A program made the translations under genes and the position numbers. Shown one piece after another: positions 43,785-52,782 of a stretch of DNA of 64,000 nucleotides. The first letter of the stretch is position 1. Each line of letters begins with the position of its first letter. The DNA is from JAJDTT01 sp022827025 (GTDB taxonomy: Bacteria > Acidobacteriota > UBA6911 > RPQK01 > JAJDTT01). The notes under the pieces are model-generated. The model was not told where the DNA came from and ran no database searches. It saw only the letters and a list, made by a program, of their open reading frames with translations. The stretch is from NCBI GenBank assembly GCA_965203535.1, contig OZ241897.1, positions 4,898,001 through 4,962,000 on the forward strand, given 5' to 3'.

Positions 43785-45362
43785 ATGATCCCGGCACTGA
43801 GTCAATCGAATAGAGCTTGTTTTCTTCTCCTCCTCTTACTCGTTGTGGTGAGCTGCTCCTCCAACGTCCGGCGGGAGATGGAGGACGCGGTGGAGGCCGG
43901 CGAGGCTTCCTATGTGGAAGACCTGATCGTGGATGGGGCCGATCCCAATCGCGTCTATGGCGGCAAGTCGCTGCTGGTCAGGGCGGCCGAGCAGGGACAT
44001 GCCGGGGTGATCCAGGCCCTGGTGGCGGGTGGCGCCGATCTGGCCTGGGCGGATCCGGACGGAAAAACGGCGCTGATGTATGCCGTCGAAAAGGGGCACC
44101 TGGAAGCCGCGGACGCGCTCTTGGGACTGGGAGGCAAACTGGACGGCGAGGACCGCCGGGGAGAGCGGCCTCTGGCGTTGGCGGCCGCCGAAGGACAGAT
44201 GGCGATGGTGGAATTCCTCTTGGAGAAGGGGGCCGACGTGGGGGCCAAAGACGCCGCGGGCCGGACTCCCATCATGCGGGCCGCGGAGGAGGGGCATACG
44301 GCCGTGATCGAGACTTTGGAAAGAGCCGGGGCCAAGGTCAAGGACTCGGACAACTCGGGCCGGACTCCTCTGCTCTTCGCCTCCACCGGCGGTCATACGG
44401 CAATCGTCTCCGACTTTCTCTCCAAGGGGGCCGACGTCAATGCCTACACCAAGATGGGGTGGACTCCCCTCATGGTGGCATCGGGCGAGGGTCACCTGGA
44501 GACGGGGAAGGTTCTTTTGGAGAAGAAGGCCCGGGTCGACTACAAGGACGCGGACAAGCGCACCGCCCTGCTCTGGGCGGCGGGTCGAGGACAGACCGCC
44601 ATGATCGAGCTTCTCCTGGAGAATGGCGCCCAACTGGATGCCATGGACAACAACGGCCGCAACGCCGTCTGGCTCGCCGCCAGTCACGGCAATGACGAGA
44701 CGTTGACGCTGTTGCTGGAGAAGGGGCGCAAGAAATGGCCGCGGTCTCTTCGCTATTTCCGGGACGCCGGCGACAGACGGGGCCAGACCCCTCTCATGGC
44801 GGCGGCGGAAGGGGGTCACATCGGGAGCATGAATCTGCTCATCGACTCGGGTTCCAGAATCAGAACCCGCGCCCGGCGGTCCGGATGGACGGCCCTTCTC
44901 ATTGCCGCCAACCAGGGTAAGACCGAAGCGGCCCAGCTCCTGATGTCCAAGGGGGCCAACGTGAACGCCAAGACCAAGGATGGTCTTCCGTGCTTGATGC
45001 TGGCTGTCAACGAAGGCCACGCCGACACGGTGGAGGCCCTGATTCAAGGTGGGGCCCGGGTCAACTTTCGTCTCAACGCCGATTGGACGCCGTTGATGCA
45101 CGCGGCTTCGGAGGGCAGGGAGAAGATCGTGCGTTCGCTGTTGGCGGGAGGCGCCGACGTCAAGGCCACGAACTACAACGGCTGGACGGCTCTCATGCTG
45201 GCGGTCGCCGAAAAGGAACCCGAATGCGTCCAGGCCTTGATCGAGAGCGGTGCCGACGTCAACGTCAAGGGAAACGATGGCCGGAGCGCGCTGAAGCTGG
45301 CGGTTCAGCAGGGTTACGGACGAATCGTGGGAATTCTCACCGAGGCGGGAGCTACGCAGTAG
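43785..45362 (+). CDS. Ankyrin-repeat lipoprotein
   Basis: 525 residues. A strong GGAGGTGA site lies upstream of ATG 43785. A lipoprotein signal peptide (NRACFLLLLLLVVVSCSS) has a lipobox VVSC. The mature protein consists of about 14-15 consecutive ankyrin repeats of 33 residues (for example DGKTALMYAVEKGHLEAAD and NGWTALMLAVAEKEPECVQ), with one insertion between repeats 9 and 10 (KKWPRSLRYFRDAGDRR). Such proteins bind other proteins. A periplasmic or outer-membrane anchored location is predicted. In host-associated bacteria ankyrin proteins can act on host factors, but export as a lipoprotein argues for an envelope role here. A 9-bp hairpin follows the gene. Confidence 0.88.
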   Translation: MIPALSQSNRACFLLLLLLVVVSCSSNVRREMEDAVEAGEASYVEDLIVDGADPNRVYGGKSLLVRAAEQGHAGVIQALVAGGADLAWADPDGKTALMYAVEKGHLEAADALLGLGGKLDGEDRRGERPLALAAAEGQMAMVEFLLEKGADVGAKDAAGRTPIMRAAEEGHTAVIETLERAGAKVKDSDNSGRTPLLFASTGGHTAIVSDFLSKGADVNAYTKMGWTPLMVASGEGHLETGKVLLEKKARVDYKDADKRTALLWAAGRGQTAMIELLLENGAQLDAMDNNGRNAVWLAASHGNDETLTLLLEKGRKKWPRSLRYFRDAGDRRGQTPLMAAAEGGHIGSMNLLIDSGSRIRTRARRSGWTALLIAANQGKTEAAQLLMSKGANVNAKTKDGLPCLMLAVNEGHADTVEALIQGGARVNFRLNADWTPLMHAASEGREKIVRSLLAGGADVKATNYNGWTALMLAVAEKEPECVQALIESGADVNVKGNDGRSALKLAVQQGYGRIVGILTEAGATQ

Positions 45363-45409
45363 ACGGCACGCCGGCGGGCCGGCGCATCAACCCGCCATAA
45401 GGGTGCAGA

Positions 45410-45430
45410 GGGCAACCCCACGGGTTGCCC
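45410..45430. terminator. Perfect hairpin between convergent genes
   Basis: GGGCAACCC (45410-45418) pairs with GGGTTGCCC (45422-45430) around a 3-base loop, between the convergent ankyrin and phosphotriesterase-family genes. It lacks a T-run. It could be a bidirectional terminator or one of the short palindromic repeats that occur elsewhere in the window. Confidence 0.45.
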
Positions 45431-45465
45431 CTACGAAGATTCGACCTCTCGCCGCTCCTTTGGAA

Positions 45466-46524
45466 TCAGCTCGGATCCCGGAACGTCAGGACCCTCTTGG
45501 GGTTCTCCACGAAGATCTGGTGGAGGGCCTTGTCGTCCACGCCCAGGTTCTTCAGCCGGGGAACGATGTTCTCCAGGATGTGTCCGTAGCCGTTCCCGCC
45601 GTAGGTGACCAGGTCGCACTGGAAGCAGCAGTCCTGAGCCGCCGTGACGGACGCAGCGTAGCCGTCGGCCACCAGCGTGGCGATGATGTGGTTCCGTTGG
45701 TCGTCGGGCGGGTGCTGGCGGCCGGCGCCGGCGAAGTACATTTCCCGTCCGTAGGTGTCGAATCCCAGCATGCAACCGGTGTCGGCCAGGCGCTTGTAGC
45801 GGTCCATGTCCTCGCGGTAGCGGTTCTCGATGTGGCTCATGATGACCCGGTCGGGTTGGACCCCCTCTTCCTTCAGCAGCTCGATGAGGGAGAGGGGAGA
45901 GTCGGGATCGTGGCCGGGGTGGACCGAGATGGGGGCGCCGGTCTCCAGGTGTGCGCGGGCGCCCGCCCGGAAGGTCTTCTCCTCGTCGGGGTGCAAGGGC
46001 CAGGAAGCCCCCAGCTCTCCGATGAGGCCGGAGAGGACGTCGGTTCCGTGACCGCCGCGGGTGAGGTCTCCCACGATCTCCTCCTGAATGTCCTCGATGG
46101 TCTTGGAGGCCATGTCCGGCGGATGGGAGGGGTAGATGTAGTATCCGCTCCCGGCGATCACGTGCAATCCGGTCCTCTCGGAGATCCTCCTGAGACCGGC
46201 CGGATTGGGCTCGATGCCGTTGATGGTGCAGTCCACCATGGCTCGTCCGCCCAGGTCCATGTAGAGCTCGACCTCCGAGGCGATGACGTCATCGTCGTAG
46301 GATCGGAGGTTGGGCCGGGAGCTCATGGTGTTGTTCCGGACCCAGCCCAGCGTGGACAGGCTCAGTTCCCGGTCCGTGAGCCGTTTCCCCTTCTCGTCCT
46401 GAGGCGGCTGGTAGTAGCAGGTCAGGTCGAAATAGAGGTGCTCGTGAATCAGGGTCACCCCCAGGTCTTCGGGTGCGATGGGTCCGGTCACCGTCTGAAT
46501 CTTGCCTCGTAGCGCTTCGATCAT
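45466..46524 (-). CDS. Phosphotriesterase-family metal-dependent hydrolase
   Basis: 352 residues of the amidohydrolase superfamily. The HxH motif of strand 1 is in TLIHEHLYFD, further histidines are in SVHPGHDP and VIMSHIENR, and the last Asp is in VTAAQDCCFQ. At the place of the bridging carboxylated lysine the protein reads LIGELGAS, with Glu, as in several subfamilies that use a glutamate bridge. The C-terminal end (NIVPRLKNLGVDDKALHQI, then VENPKRVL) is family-typical. Family members hydrolyse lactones or esters and true phosphotriesterase activity is rare. Last gene of a minus-strand operon with an M24 protein, an AMDase-like enzyme and an MFS transporter, so probably part of a small-acid or lactone catabolic route. 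Confidence 0.85.
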   Translation of the reverse strand: MIEALRGKIQTVTGPIAPEDLGVTLIHEHLYFDLTCYYQPPQDEKGKRLTDRELSLSTLGWVRNNTMSSRPNLRSYDDDVIASEVELYMDLGGRAMVDCTINGIEPNPAGLRRISERTGLHVIAGSGYYIYPSHPPDMASKTIEDIQEEIVGDLTRGGHGTDVLSGLIGELGASWPLHPDEEKTFRAGARAHLETGAPISVHPGHDPDSPLSLIELLKEEGVQPDRVIMSHIENRYREDMDRYKRLADTGCMLGFDTYGREMYFAGAGRQHPPDDQRNHIIATLVADGYAASVTAAQDCCFQCDLVTYGGNGYGHILENIVPRLKNLGVDDKALHQIFVENPKRVLTFRDPS

Positions 46525-46599
46525 GCTGTCCTCTCCGGTTGTCTTGATTTTGGGTTGGTTTTGGCCGTCTCCAGCCGCTGAGTCCCGGGTCCGTTGCCG

Positions 46600-47763
46600 C
46601 TAACTTCCAAATCTGATTTGTTGCAGCCGCGCCGGAGTCCGGGCCAGGGCCTCGGTCTCGTCCTCTCCGATCAGGATGGTCTGACTCAGATTCACACCGT
46701 ACTCGCCGTACTTGCGGACCGACATGGGGAGGTGGAAGGTCATGCCGGCTTCCAGCGGCCCGGGATTGTCGGTGCGCATGAGAAAGTCCAACTCTTCGAT
46801 CCAGCTGGGCGGGTAGCCGACTCCCACCGGATAGCCGAAGTTGTAGTGGAAGACGTGGCCGGGAAGGACCGGCTCCAGGATCGCCAGGGCCGTTCGGGCC
46901 ACGTGAGCGGCCTCGACGCCCGGGCGCGCCTCCTCCCGGATGCAGGCGAGCGCCGCGCGGCCGGCCGTCTCCACGCGTTTCATGGCGTCCGACGGCGGTC
47001 CCAGAACCGCGGTGCGCATGAGGGGCGCCACGTAGCGCCGCACCTGGGCCGTCAGCTCCAGGAAGACGGTCTGGCCGCGCCGTAGCGGCAGCCCCATGAA
47101 GGTGCTGTGGGCGCTGCCCGCCCGGTAGCCGGCGGCCACGATGGGTCCCCAGCAGACGGTGTCGCTGCCGTTGCCGTACATGGCCTCCATGATGGCCGCG
47201 GCCACGTCCGAATCCCGTTGGCCCTCCTGCATGGCGGCGTAGGCCGCCTCCACCCCCAGATCGGTCAGGATGGCGGCCCGGCGCATGCAGGCGATCTCGG
47301 CCGGCGACTTGACCAGCCGGGAACGTTCCACCACGCCGAAGGGATCCTCGATCCGCAAGTCGGACAATTCCGCTGCCATTCGCCGGTAGTGGTCCGGCGA
47401 AACCGCCCGGTTGCGCCGCTCCAGACCCAGATTCCGGACCTTCAACCGGCGCACCGCGTCCAGAGTGACTTGGAGCGGGTCTTCGAACGGTCCGTAGAAC
47501 ACCTGGCCCCGATGCCAGCAGGAGTTCGCGGCCCGGGCCTCCTCGAAATGGGAAGTGACCAGAATCGGGTCGCCGCCGACGGGGACCAGAAGGCACTGGT
47601 AGTCGGAAAGATTCTCCGTGTCCATCCCCGAGAGGTAGAAAACGTTGTGGGGACTGAACAGGACCAGAGCGTCCAGGGATCGCGACGCCATGGATTCGTG
47701 GACCCGTTCCAGGCGGCGCCGGTACTCGGCGACTTCGAAGGCGGGCTCTCTCGGGATGGGCAT
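46600..47763 (-). CDS. Creatinase/aminopeptidase P-fold (M24) protein with lost metal ligands
   Basis: 387 residues, with an N-terminal creatinase domain (LDALVLFSPHNVFYLSGMD) and a C-terminal pita-bread domain. The usual M24 metal ligands are largely absent. Where peptidases have a D...D pair, this has VFLELTAQVRRYVAPLMRT. The GHGIG/H site reads FGYPVGVGYPPSWIE. This points to a metal-independent activity such as that of creatinase, or to an enzyme like DddP or ectoine-type hydrolases, rather than to proline peptidase. It sits between the AMDase-like and phosphotriesterase-family genes with short gaps, so it probably acts on a small nitrogen-containing or acid substrate. Specific substrate unknown. 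Confidence 0.8.
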   Translation of the reverse strand: MPIPREPAFEVAEYRRRLERVHESMASRSLDALVLFSPHNVFYLSGMDTENLSDYQCLLVPVGGDPILVTSHFEEARAANSCWHRGQVFYGPFEDPLQVTLDAVRRLKVRNLGLERRNRAVSPDHYRRMAAELSDLRIEDPFGVVERSRLVKSPAEIACMRRAAILTDLGVEAAYAAMQEGQRDSDVAAAIMEAMYGNGSDTVCWGPIVAAGYRAGSAHSTFMGLPLRRGQTVFLELTAQVRRYVAPLMRTAVLGPPSDAMKRVETAGRAALACIREEARPGVEAAHVARTALAILEPVLPGHVFHYNFGYPVGVGYPPSWIEELDFLMRTDNPGPLEAGMTFHLPMSVRKYGEYGVNLSQTILIGEDETEALARTPARLQQIRFGS

Positions 47764-47790
47764 GTCCGTCTTCTCCTTCAGGATCGGGCT

Positions 47791-48561
47791 TCAATTTCCG
47801 CCGGCGTTCGAGGCCGCGCGGGCGTTTCCATCGCTGAACAGCGAACCCATGGACTCGTCCACCTGGAAGGGTCCTCGGCCGAGGAACTGGAGCGCCTGCC
47901 AAAGCGTCACCTGGTTCGCCGTCAGGACCGGCTTGCCACCGACCGCTTCCTCCAGGCCGGCGACCCAGCCGGCCGAGTGCATGGCCGTGTCCGGGACCAC
48001 GATGGCCTCGGCGTCCGGGTGATCGTTGCTTTGGACGAAGCGGGTGACCTGCTCCTGGTTCAGCAGGGCCACTTCCACCCCGGTGACGATGCCCAGGCAG
48101 TCCAGGTGGACCGTCTCGACTCCGGCATCGGCGAGGAACCGTTTCAGCAGCAGGGTCACGTCCCGGGGATAGCTGGCGGCCACCGCCACGCGGCGAATGC
48201 CCAGGAAATGAAGAGCCGAGACGAAGGCCAGGGAGGTGCTGGAGACCCGGACTCCCAGGTAGTCGGCCACCGGCCGGACCTGGTTCCGGGCCCCTTCCAG
48301 TCCGTAGACGAAGCTGCCGCTGGTGCAGGCCCACATGGCGGCGTCCACCTTCCTGGGAGCCAGTTCCCGCGCGCCCTCCAGGAGCCGGTTCACGTCCCCG
48401 GTGGCCAGGCAAGCGTCCTCGCGGTGGGCGTCCTCGGAAATGGTGGTGTGCACGACTTCCATCTCCACCCGGGGGCGGACCATGGGAGCCATGCGCGGGT
48501 AGTCGTCTTCGGCCGAATGAAACGGATAGAGGATTCCGATGCGAGCTGTCTGATCAGTCAT
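47791..48561 (-). CDS. Arylmalonate decarboxylase / maleate isomerase-like protein (one catalytic cysteine)
   Basis: 256 residues of the Asp/Glu racemase superfamily, overlapping the MFS gene by 8 bases. The first cysteine motif is kept (WACTSGSFVYG), but the second position reads VVPDTAMHSAG with no cysteine. One-cysteine members include arylmalonate decarboxylase-type and inactive-side variants, so a decarboxylase or lyase is more likely than a racemase. It opens with RIGILYPFHSAEDDYPRM instead of the PSTN motif seen in the relative at 5704-6435, so the two are distant paralogues. The partner transporter probably imports its substrate. Confidence 0.78.
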   Translation of the reverse strand: MTDQTARIGILYPFHSAEDDYPRMAPMVRPRVEMEVVHTTISEDAHREDACLATGDVNRLLEGARELAPRKVDAAMWACTSGSFVYGLEGARNQVRPVADYLGVRVSSTSLAFVSALHFLGIRRVAVAASYPRDVTLLLKRFLADAGVETVHLDCLGIVTGVEVALLNQEQVTRFVQSNDHPDAEAIVVPDTAMHSAGWVAGLEEAVGGKPVLTANQVTLWQALQFLGRGPFQVDESMGSLFSDGNARAASNAGGN

Positions 48562-49819
48562 GAGATTTGGCAGCGATTGTCTCCGCCTGCTTCGGCAAGC
48601 ACAACACCAGCGTCAACGCCAGCGCCGCCATGGCCAAACCGAATCCGAAGCTGGCGGGAAAGCCGAAGGCGTCGGCGAGTGCGCCGTGGAGCGCCGGTGC
48701 GAAGGAGCTGACGGGAAGCACCAGCGAAAGGAAGGCGTTGTTCCGCGCCGCCGCGGCCGCCGCGGAGACGCTGATGACGTAGTTGGGAAAGTAGGCGCCG
48801 GCCAGTTCGCCCCCGCCCATGAAGGCGAAGGCCATCAGGAAGGCGTGGCCCGGCACCACCCAGGCCCAGAGGATCCCTGCCGCCGTCAGCAGCACCGTCG
48901 TCACCAGGGGCGCCCGGATCCCCCAACGGATCATGATCACCCCCAGGGCGAAACCGGTGACGGCCTTGAATCCGAAGCGGAGGGCGTTCATGTAGCCGGC
49001 GTAGTCTTTGGGATCGGCTCCCAGGGCCTCCCGGCTGTAGAGGGAGAGGTTGGTGGTGGAGTTCCAGGCCAGGAACAGGAGCAGATACGCGATCCAGATC
49101 ACGAAAAGGGTCCGGACCTGGAGATAGGACCGGAACGTGGTCTTCATGGTCTCGGCGAAAGGAGGTTTTTTCTCAGGGATTGGCACCAGGCGGAAGCGCG
49201 TGGCCAGGAAGGCGACCCCTCCCGTGCAACCCGCGGCCATCAGGTAGAGAAGTCCGAAGTCTTTGGGATGGGACAGGGCCGGAATTCCCCCGCCCAGGAT
49301 GAACTGGGCCAGCAGATTCCCCACCACCGCCAGGATGGGTGTGAAGGCGAAGGTCCATTTCAGGCAGCGGGCCCGGCCCTTCAGGCTCGTGCCCCGCTTC
49401 AGGCACTGGTACATGTAGACGATGGAGGAGGAGTCCGCCAGCCCCAGGACCAGCCCCTGGCCGATGACCACCCCCAGGCGGATCGAATCCGCCACCGGCA
49501 GGAAAAGGGACAGCGCCACCAGGACCAATGAAGAGGAGGTCACCAGGTTGGCCGCCACCACCACAGTCCGCTCGAAGCGGTAGGCCAGGGTCCAGGAGAG
49601 GATAACGGGAAAGAAGAACCCCAGGAAGTAGGCCGAATTGGGCAGGTTGGCCACGGCCGCGCTGGCGCCCAGCTTGTCGCACAGAGCCGCCTGAACGATC
49701 CCGACGTAGACCACCGGAGAGGCGAAGTAGATCAGGAGATGCGAGATGGCGAAGACCCAGGAGTTGTGCCGGTCCATGTCCCGGGTGACCGCCTCGGGGT
49801 TCGGTGCCTCGCTTGTCAT
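48554..49819 (-). CDS. Major facilitator superfamily transporter
   Basis: 421 residues with about 12 hydrophobic segments in two halves joined by a central charged loop (FRLVPIPEKKPPFAETMK). The stop overlaps the start of the AMDase-like gene, making this the first gene of a four-gene catabolic-looking operon. No signature allows a substrate to be named. Context suggests import of a small carboxylic acid or amide. A hairpin cluster lies just upstream of its start. Confidence 0.82.
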   Translation of the reverse strand: MTSEAPNPEAVTRDMDRHNSWVFAISHLLIYFASPVVYVGIVQAALCDKLGASAAVANLPNSAYFLGFFFPVILSWTLAYRFERTVVVAANLVTSSSLVLVALSLFLPVADSIRLGVVIGQGLVLGLADSSSIVYMYQCLKRGTSLKGRARCLKWTFAFTPILAVVGNLLAQFILGGGIPALSHPKDFGLLYLMAAGCTGGVAFLATRFRLVPIPEKKPPFAETMKTTFRSYLQVRTLFVIWIAYLLLFLAWNSTTNLSLYSREALGADPKDYAGYMNALRFGFKAVTGFALGVIMIRWGIRAPLVTTVLLTAAGILWAWVVPGHAFLMAFAFMGGGELAGAYFPNYVISVSAAAAAARNNAFLSLVLPVSSFAPALHGALADAFGFPASFGFGLAMAALALTLVLCLPKQAETIAAKSHD

Positions 49820-49914
49820 CTGCTCCTCTTACCGTCCCGTCACTTGGAAACCGACATCATAGGCCATTGCGCCGCCGCCGTCGCGCCGCAACCTGTCCGT
49901 ATGTTGGATCAAAG

Positions 49915-50042
49915 GAGTGGGGGTTTTCCTACCCCCACTCTCACGGGGGGACTAAAAGTCCCCCCTCCTATTCGCCCAACTCCGGCCCTACCGGGGCCCA
50001 GCGAAAGCAGCCGCGGCGAAGAGGGGGACAAGAATGTCCCCC
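49915..50042. repeat. Cluster of three perfect hairpins
   Basis: Three perfect stems occur in 128 bases: GAGTGGGGGT with ACCCCCACTC (49915-49940, 6-base loop), GGGGGGACT with AGTCCCCCC (49945-49965, AAA loop) and GGGGGACA with TGTCCCCC (50023-50042, AGAA loop). The last two are followed by CTCC. The AGAA hairpin resembles the one at 7851-7870. Probably short interspersed palindromes (REP-like). Confidence 0.65.
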
Positions 50043-50064
50043 CTCCGGGTGCTCACGAGATCTG

Positions 50065-50343
50065 TCACTGTCGCCCCGGAAGCCGAACAGCCCAGTCATG
50101 AGCGCCAGCTTGAACCTCACATACCAAGGGGACTTTCGCGTCAGGAATCGTCGCCGCTTCCGGCGACAAATCGGCAACCGTTTCCAAATACATCCGGATG
50201 CACCTGTCAAGCGTCTCCTCGACTTCATTGACCGAAGCGCCGAAGACGGCGATGTCAAGGTCAACGCAGAACGCTTCCCAATTCTCGCCGCTGCCGTAGG
50301 CATAGCATCGAAACTTCAGGCTCAGACCGCCCCACCGTTGCAT
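50065..50343 (-). CDS. HicB-like small protein (orphan antitoxin candidate)
   Basis: 92 residues. The core LKFRCYAYGSGENWEAFCVD followed by AVFGASVNEVEETLDRCI and the helix MYLETVADL resembles the partial RNase H fold of HicB-type antitoxins. Full HicB proteins usually add a DNA-binding domain, and none is clear here. No HicA toxin (small double-stranded RNA-binding protein) is found on either side, so it is an orphan or a stand-alone protein. The start at 50343 is chosen because the upstream extension is basic and low in structure. Confidence 0.55.
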   Translation of the reverse strand: MQRWGGLSLKFRCYAYGSGENWEAFCVDLDIAVFGASVNEVEETLDRCIRMYLETVADLSPEAATIPDAKVPLVCEVQAGAHDWAVRLPGRQ

Positions 50344-50529
50344 TCGAGATGCATGCGATGATCGTCGCGTCCCTCTGCACGAGGGAATGGATTGCAAGGT
50401 CCTGGAAACGTTCTAGCCCATCCGGCGCTACGTCGCCGGGTGTTGGGGAACGACCTCCTCTTCCTTGACTTTTACCGGGTCGGACCCAAGAATTCGGGCG
50501 GAAACCGAGAACCTTCAGGAAGGTGTTTT

Positions 50530-52038
50530 ATGCGGAACCCCCAGCGTTTGCCGCTCTTGGCGTTGAGCTTGCTCCTGCTGCCGTCGTGCCAGCCGGGCTC
50601 ATCGGCGGGGCCGGGCCCGATCCGGGAGATCGACTCCAGGGTGCAGCTCTTCGTGGACGACCACCTGATCGCCGACAGCGACCGGGTCTGGCGCTCCCTG
50701 ACCGGAGCTTACAACACCCGCCCCCGGAAGGTCGCCGAAAACCCCATCATCAAGCCGGACCGCCCCTGGGAAGGCTACCTGGTGCTGCAGCCGGGCAGCG
50801 CGATCTACGACGAGGAAGAGCAGATCTTCAAGCTGTGGTACAACACGTTCGGCAAATCGAGGAACACCGACGTCCGCGAGTTCCTCTGCTACGCCACCTC
50901 CAAGGACGGGATCCACTGGGAGAAGCCCGAACTGGGCATTGTGGAGTTCCGCGGTTCCAAGGCCAACAACATCGTCCTCGACTGGGTCAGTTGGAACCAC
51001 GTGGTCCTCAAGGAGCCCGATGACCCCGACCCCAACCGCCGTTACAAGATGGCCTACTGGCAGCACCATGACCGGCCCCGGCACGGCATCTGGGTGGCGT
51101 TCTCGCCCGACGGTCTGAACTGGACCGATTACGAGAACAACCCGGTGGTGCCCATCTGGGGCAGCGGAGACACCTTCGGCCTGATGCGGGATCCCGGTAC
51201 GAAACAGTACTGGCTCTACCACAAGACCAGCCCCGGCGGACCGCGCAAGGTGTCGCGGCTGGTGAGCGACGACTTCATCCATTGGCGCGACAGCCGCTTC
51301 GTCCTGGAGCCGGACGCGCTGGACCCGCCCCACACCGAGTTCTACGGCGTCTCGGCCTTTCCCTACGGCTCTCACTATCTGGGCTTGATCTGGGTGTTTC
51401 ATACCGACATCCAGACCATGGACGCGCAGTTGGCGTCGAGCCGGGACGGCGTGAGCTGGGAGCGGTCCGTTTACCGCCGGCCCTTCATGGTCCTGGGCTA
51501 CCAGGTCAACGGCTACGGCGGGAGCAGCTTCGACAGCGGGATGGTGTTCCCCATCTCGACGCCCGTGGTCCACGACGGAGAGGTCTGGATCTACTACTCC
51601 GGGTTCGACAACCTCCACAACGCACCCGCGGCCGACCACAAGGGACAGATCGGACTGATGAAGATCCGGCAGGACGGCTGGGCCGCCCTGGACGCCACGG
51701 CCGAGGGTCACGTCACCACGCACCCGCTCCGCTTCGAAGGGAGCACCCTGAGAGTCAACGTGGAGTTGCTGCCCGGGGGCAAGGGAGGGGCCGACGCGCC
51801 GTGGAAGGACATCTTCAACGACGACCCGGACAACAACGGCTACCTACGGGTCGAGCTTCAGGACCGGAACGGCAAGACCATTCCGGGATACGCCGCCGCG
51901 GATTCCAGGTTGAGCGAGGAAGAGGGCGTCTACCGGACGGTGAACTGGGAAGGGGGCGACCTGAGTGGCGTGATGGGTCCGGTCCGGCTGAAGTTCGTCT
52001 ACAGCCGCGCCCGGCTCTACTCCTTCCAGATCCAATAG
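50530..52038 (+). CDS. Secreted five-bladed beta-propeller lipoprotein (GH32/GH43-like)
   Basis: About 502 residues from ATG 50530. A lipoprotein signal (RLPLLALSLLLLPSCQPG) with lipobox LPSC is followed by a five-bladed propeller with blade motifs of the glycosidase type: YATSKDGIHWEKPELGIVEF, VAFSPDGLNWTDYENNP and SRDGVSWERSVYRR. A C-terminal beta-sandwich follows (YLRVELQDRNGKTIPGYAA, then LKFVYSRARLYSFQI), the same as in the proteins at 57761 and 60728. This fold is used by GH32, GH43, GH62, GH68 and GH130 enzymes. No catalytic triad was assigned, so hydrolase activity is probable but not shown. Anchored outside the cytoplasm. Co-directional MOSC and propeller genes follow. Confidence 0.78.
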   Translation: MRNPQRLPLLALSLLLLPSCQPGSSAGPGPIREIDSRVQLFVDDHLIADSDRVWRSLTGAYNTRPRKVAENPIIKPDRPWEGYLVLQPGSAIYDEEEQIFKLWYNTFGKSRNTDVREFLCYATSKDGIHWEKPELGIVEFRGSKANNIVLDWVSWNHVVLKEPDDPDPNRRYKMAYWQHHDRPRHGIWVAFSPDGLNWTDYENNPVVPIWGSGDTFGLMRDPGTKQYWLYHKTSPGGPRKVSRLVSDDFIHWRDSRFVLEPDALDPPHTEFYGVSAFPYGSHYLGLIWVFHTDIQTMDAQLASSRDGVSWERSVYRRPFMVLGYQVNGYGGSSFDSGMVFPISTPVVHDGEVWIYYSGFDNLHNAPAADHKGQIGLMKIRQDGWAALDATAEGHVTTHPLRFEGSTLRVNVELLPGGKGGADAPWKDIFNDDPDNNGYLRVELQDRNGKTIPGYAAADSRLSEEEGVYRTVNWEGGDLSGVMGPVRLKFVYSRARLYSFQIQ

Positions 52039-52110
52039 CGGCGCCATTGCATCGCATTCAGCCTTCTCCCGGCGGGCGCGACCCGGCCGGCGACGGCGCG
52101 GAGGAAAACG

Positions 52111-52665
52111 ATGACGCAACGATTTGCCACTCTGGATCAACTGCACGAGGCGCTGGATTCCATTCTGGCGGCGCCCCGCCGGGAGGGCCGGGTGGAGGCC
52201 ATCACCGCCTGTCCGGCCACCAACGTCCGCAAACCCATGAACGAAGCCCGGCTCTCACCTGAGGGCGGTCTGGAAGGGGACCGCTGGCAAAAGACCTGCT
52301 GGCGCAAGCTTCCCGACGGCAGATCCGATCCCAAGGTGCAGTTGACCCTCATCAATTCGCGCCTCCTTTCCCTGATCGCCGGCAGCCGGGATCGCTGGTC
52401 CTTGTCGGGAGACAACCTGGCGGTGGACATGAACCTCACCGAGGAGAACCTTCCCGTCGGCACCCGGTTCCGGATCGGTGAGGCGTTGGTTGAGGTCTCG
52501 GAACTGCCGCACACGGGCTGCAAGAAATTTGCGTCCCGTTTTGGCGCCGATGCCCTGAAATTTATCAGCAAACCTGATTCGAAGGGCCTCCGGCTGCGTG
52601 GATGCTACGTCTTCGTGGTCGAGGCCGGCCAGATCCGTATCGGCGACCCCATCCGCAAGCTGTAG
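52111..52665 (+). CDS. MOSC-domain protein
   Basis: 184 residues forming a single MOSC fold. The domain shows GGLEGDRWQKT near the start, a VQLTLINSRLLSLIAG segment, and the conserved cysteine in ELPHTGCKKFASRFG (about residue 140), then LRLRGCYVFVVEAG. MOSC domains of this short type carry or use sulfur or molybdenum cofactors in small-molecule reduction or sulfur transfer. It lies between two propeller genes with no obvious partner, so its physiological substrate is unknown. Confidence 0.85.
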   Translation: MTQRFATLDQLHEALDSILAAPRREGRVEAITACPATNVRKPMNEARLSPEGGLEGDRWQKTCWRKLPDGRSDPKVQLTLINSRLLSLIAGSRDRWSLSGDNLAVDMNLTEENLPVGTRFRIGEALVEVSELPHTGCKKFASRFGADALKFISKPDSKGLRLRGCYVFVVEAGQIRIGDPIRKL

Positions 52666-52782
52666 CGGGGGCATGCCCTATGCCGCCATCAGCCGCATCG
52701 AGGTGGACACGCCGACCGTCTGAGGGTTATCCTCAGTCATCTTTTCTTTCTCCTGTGCTTGTCATCATCGATCCAATTCGGC

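Noticed and set aside
46289..48412. 707-codon minus-strand frame overlapping the M24 and AMDase-like genes
   Set aside because: It is a second frame on the same strand as the real genes, rich in G, R and P. The real genes have catalytic motifs and normal starts.
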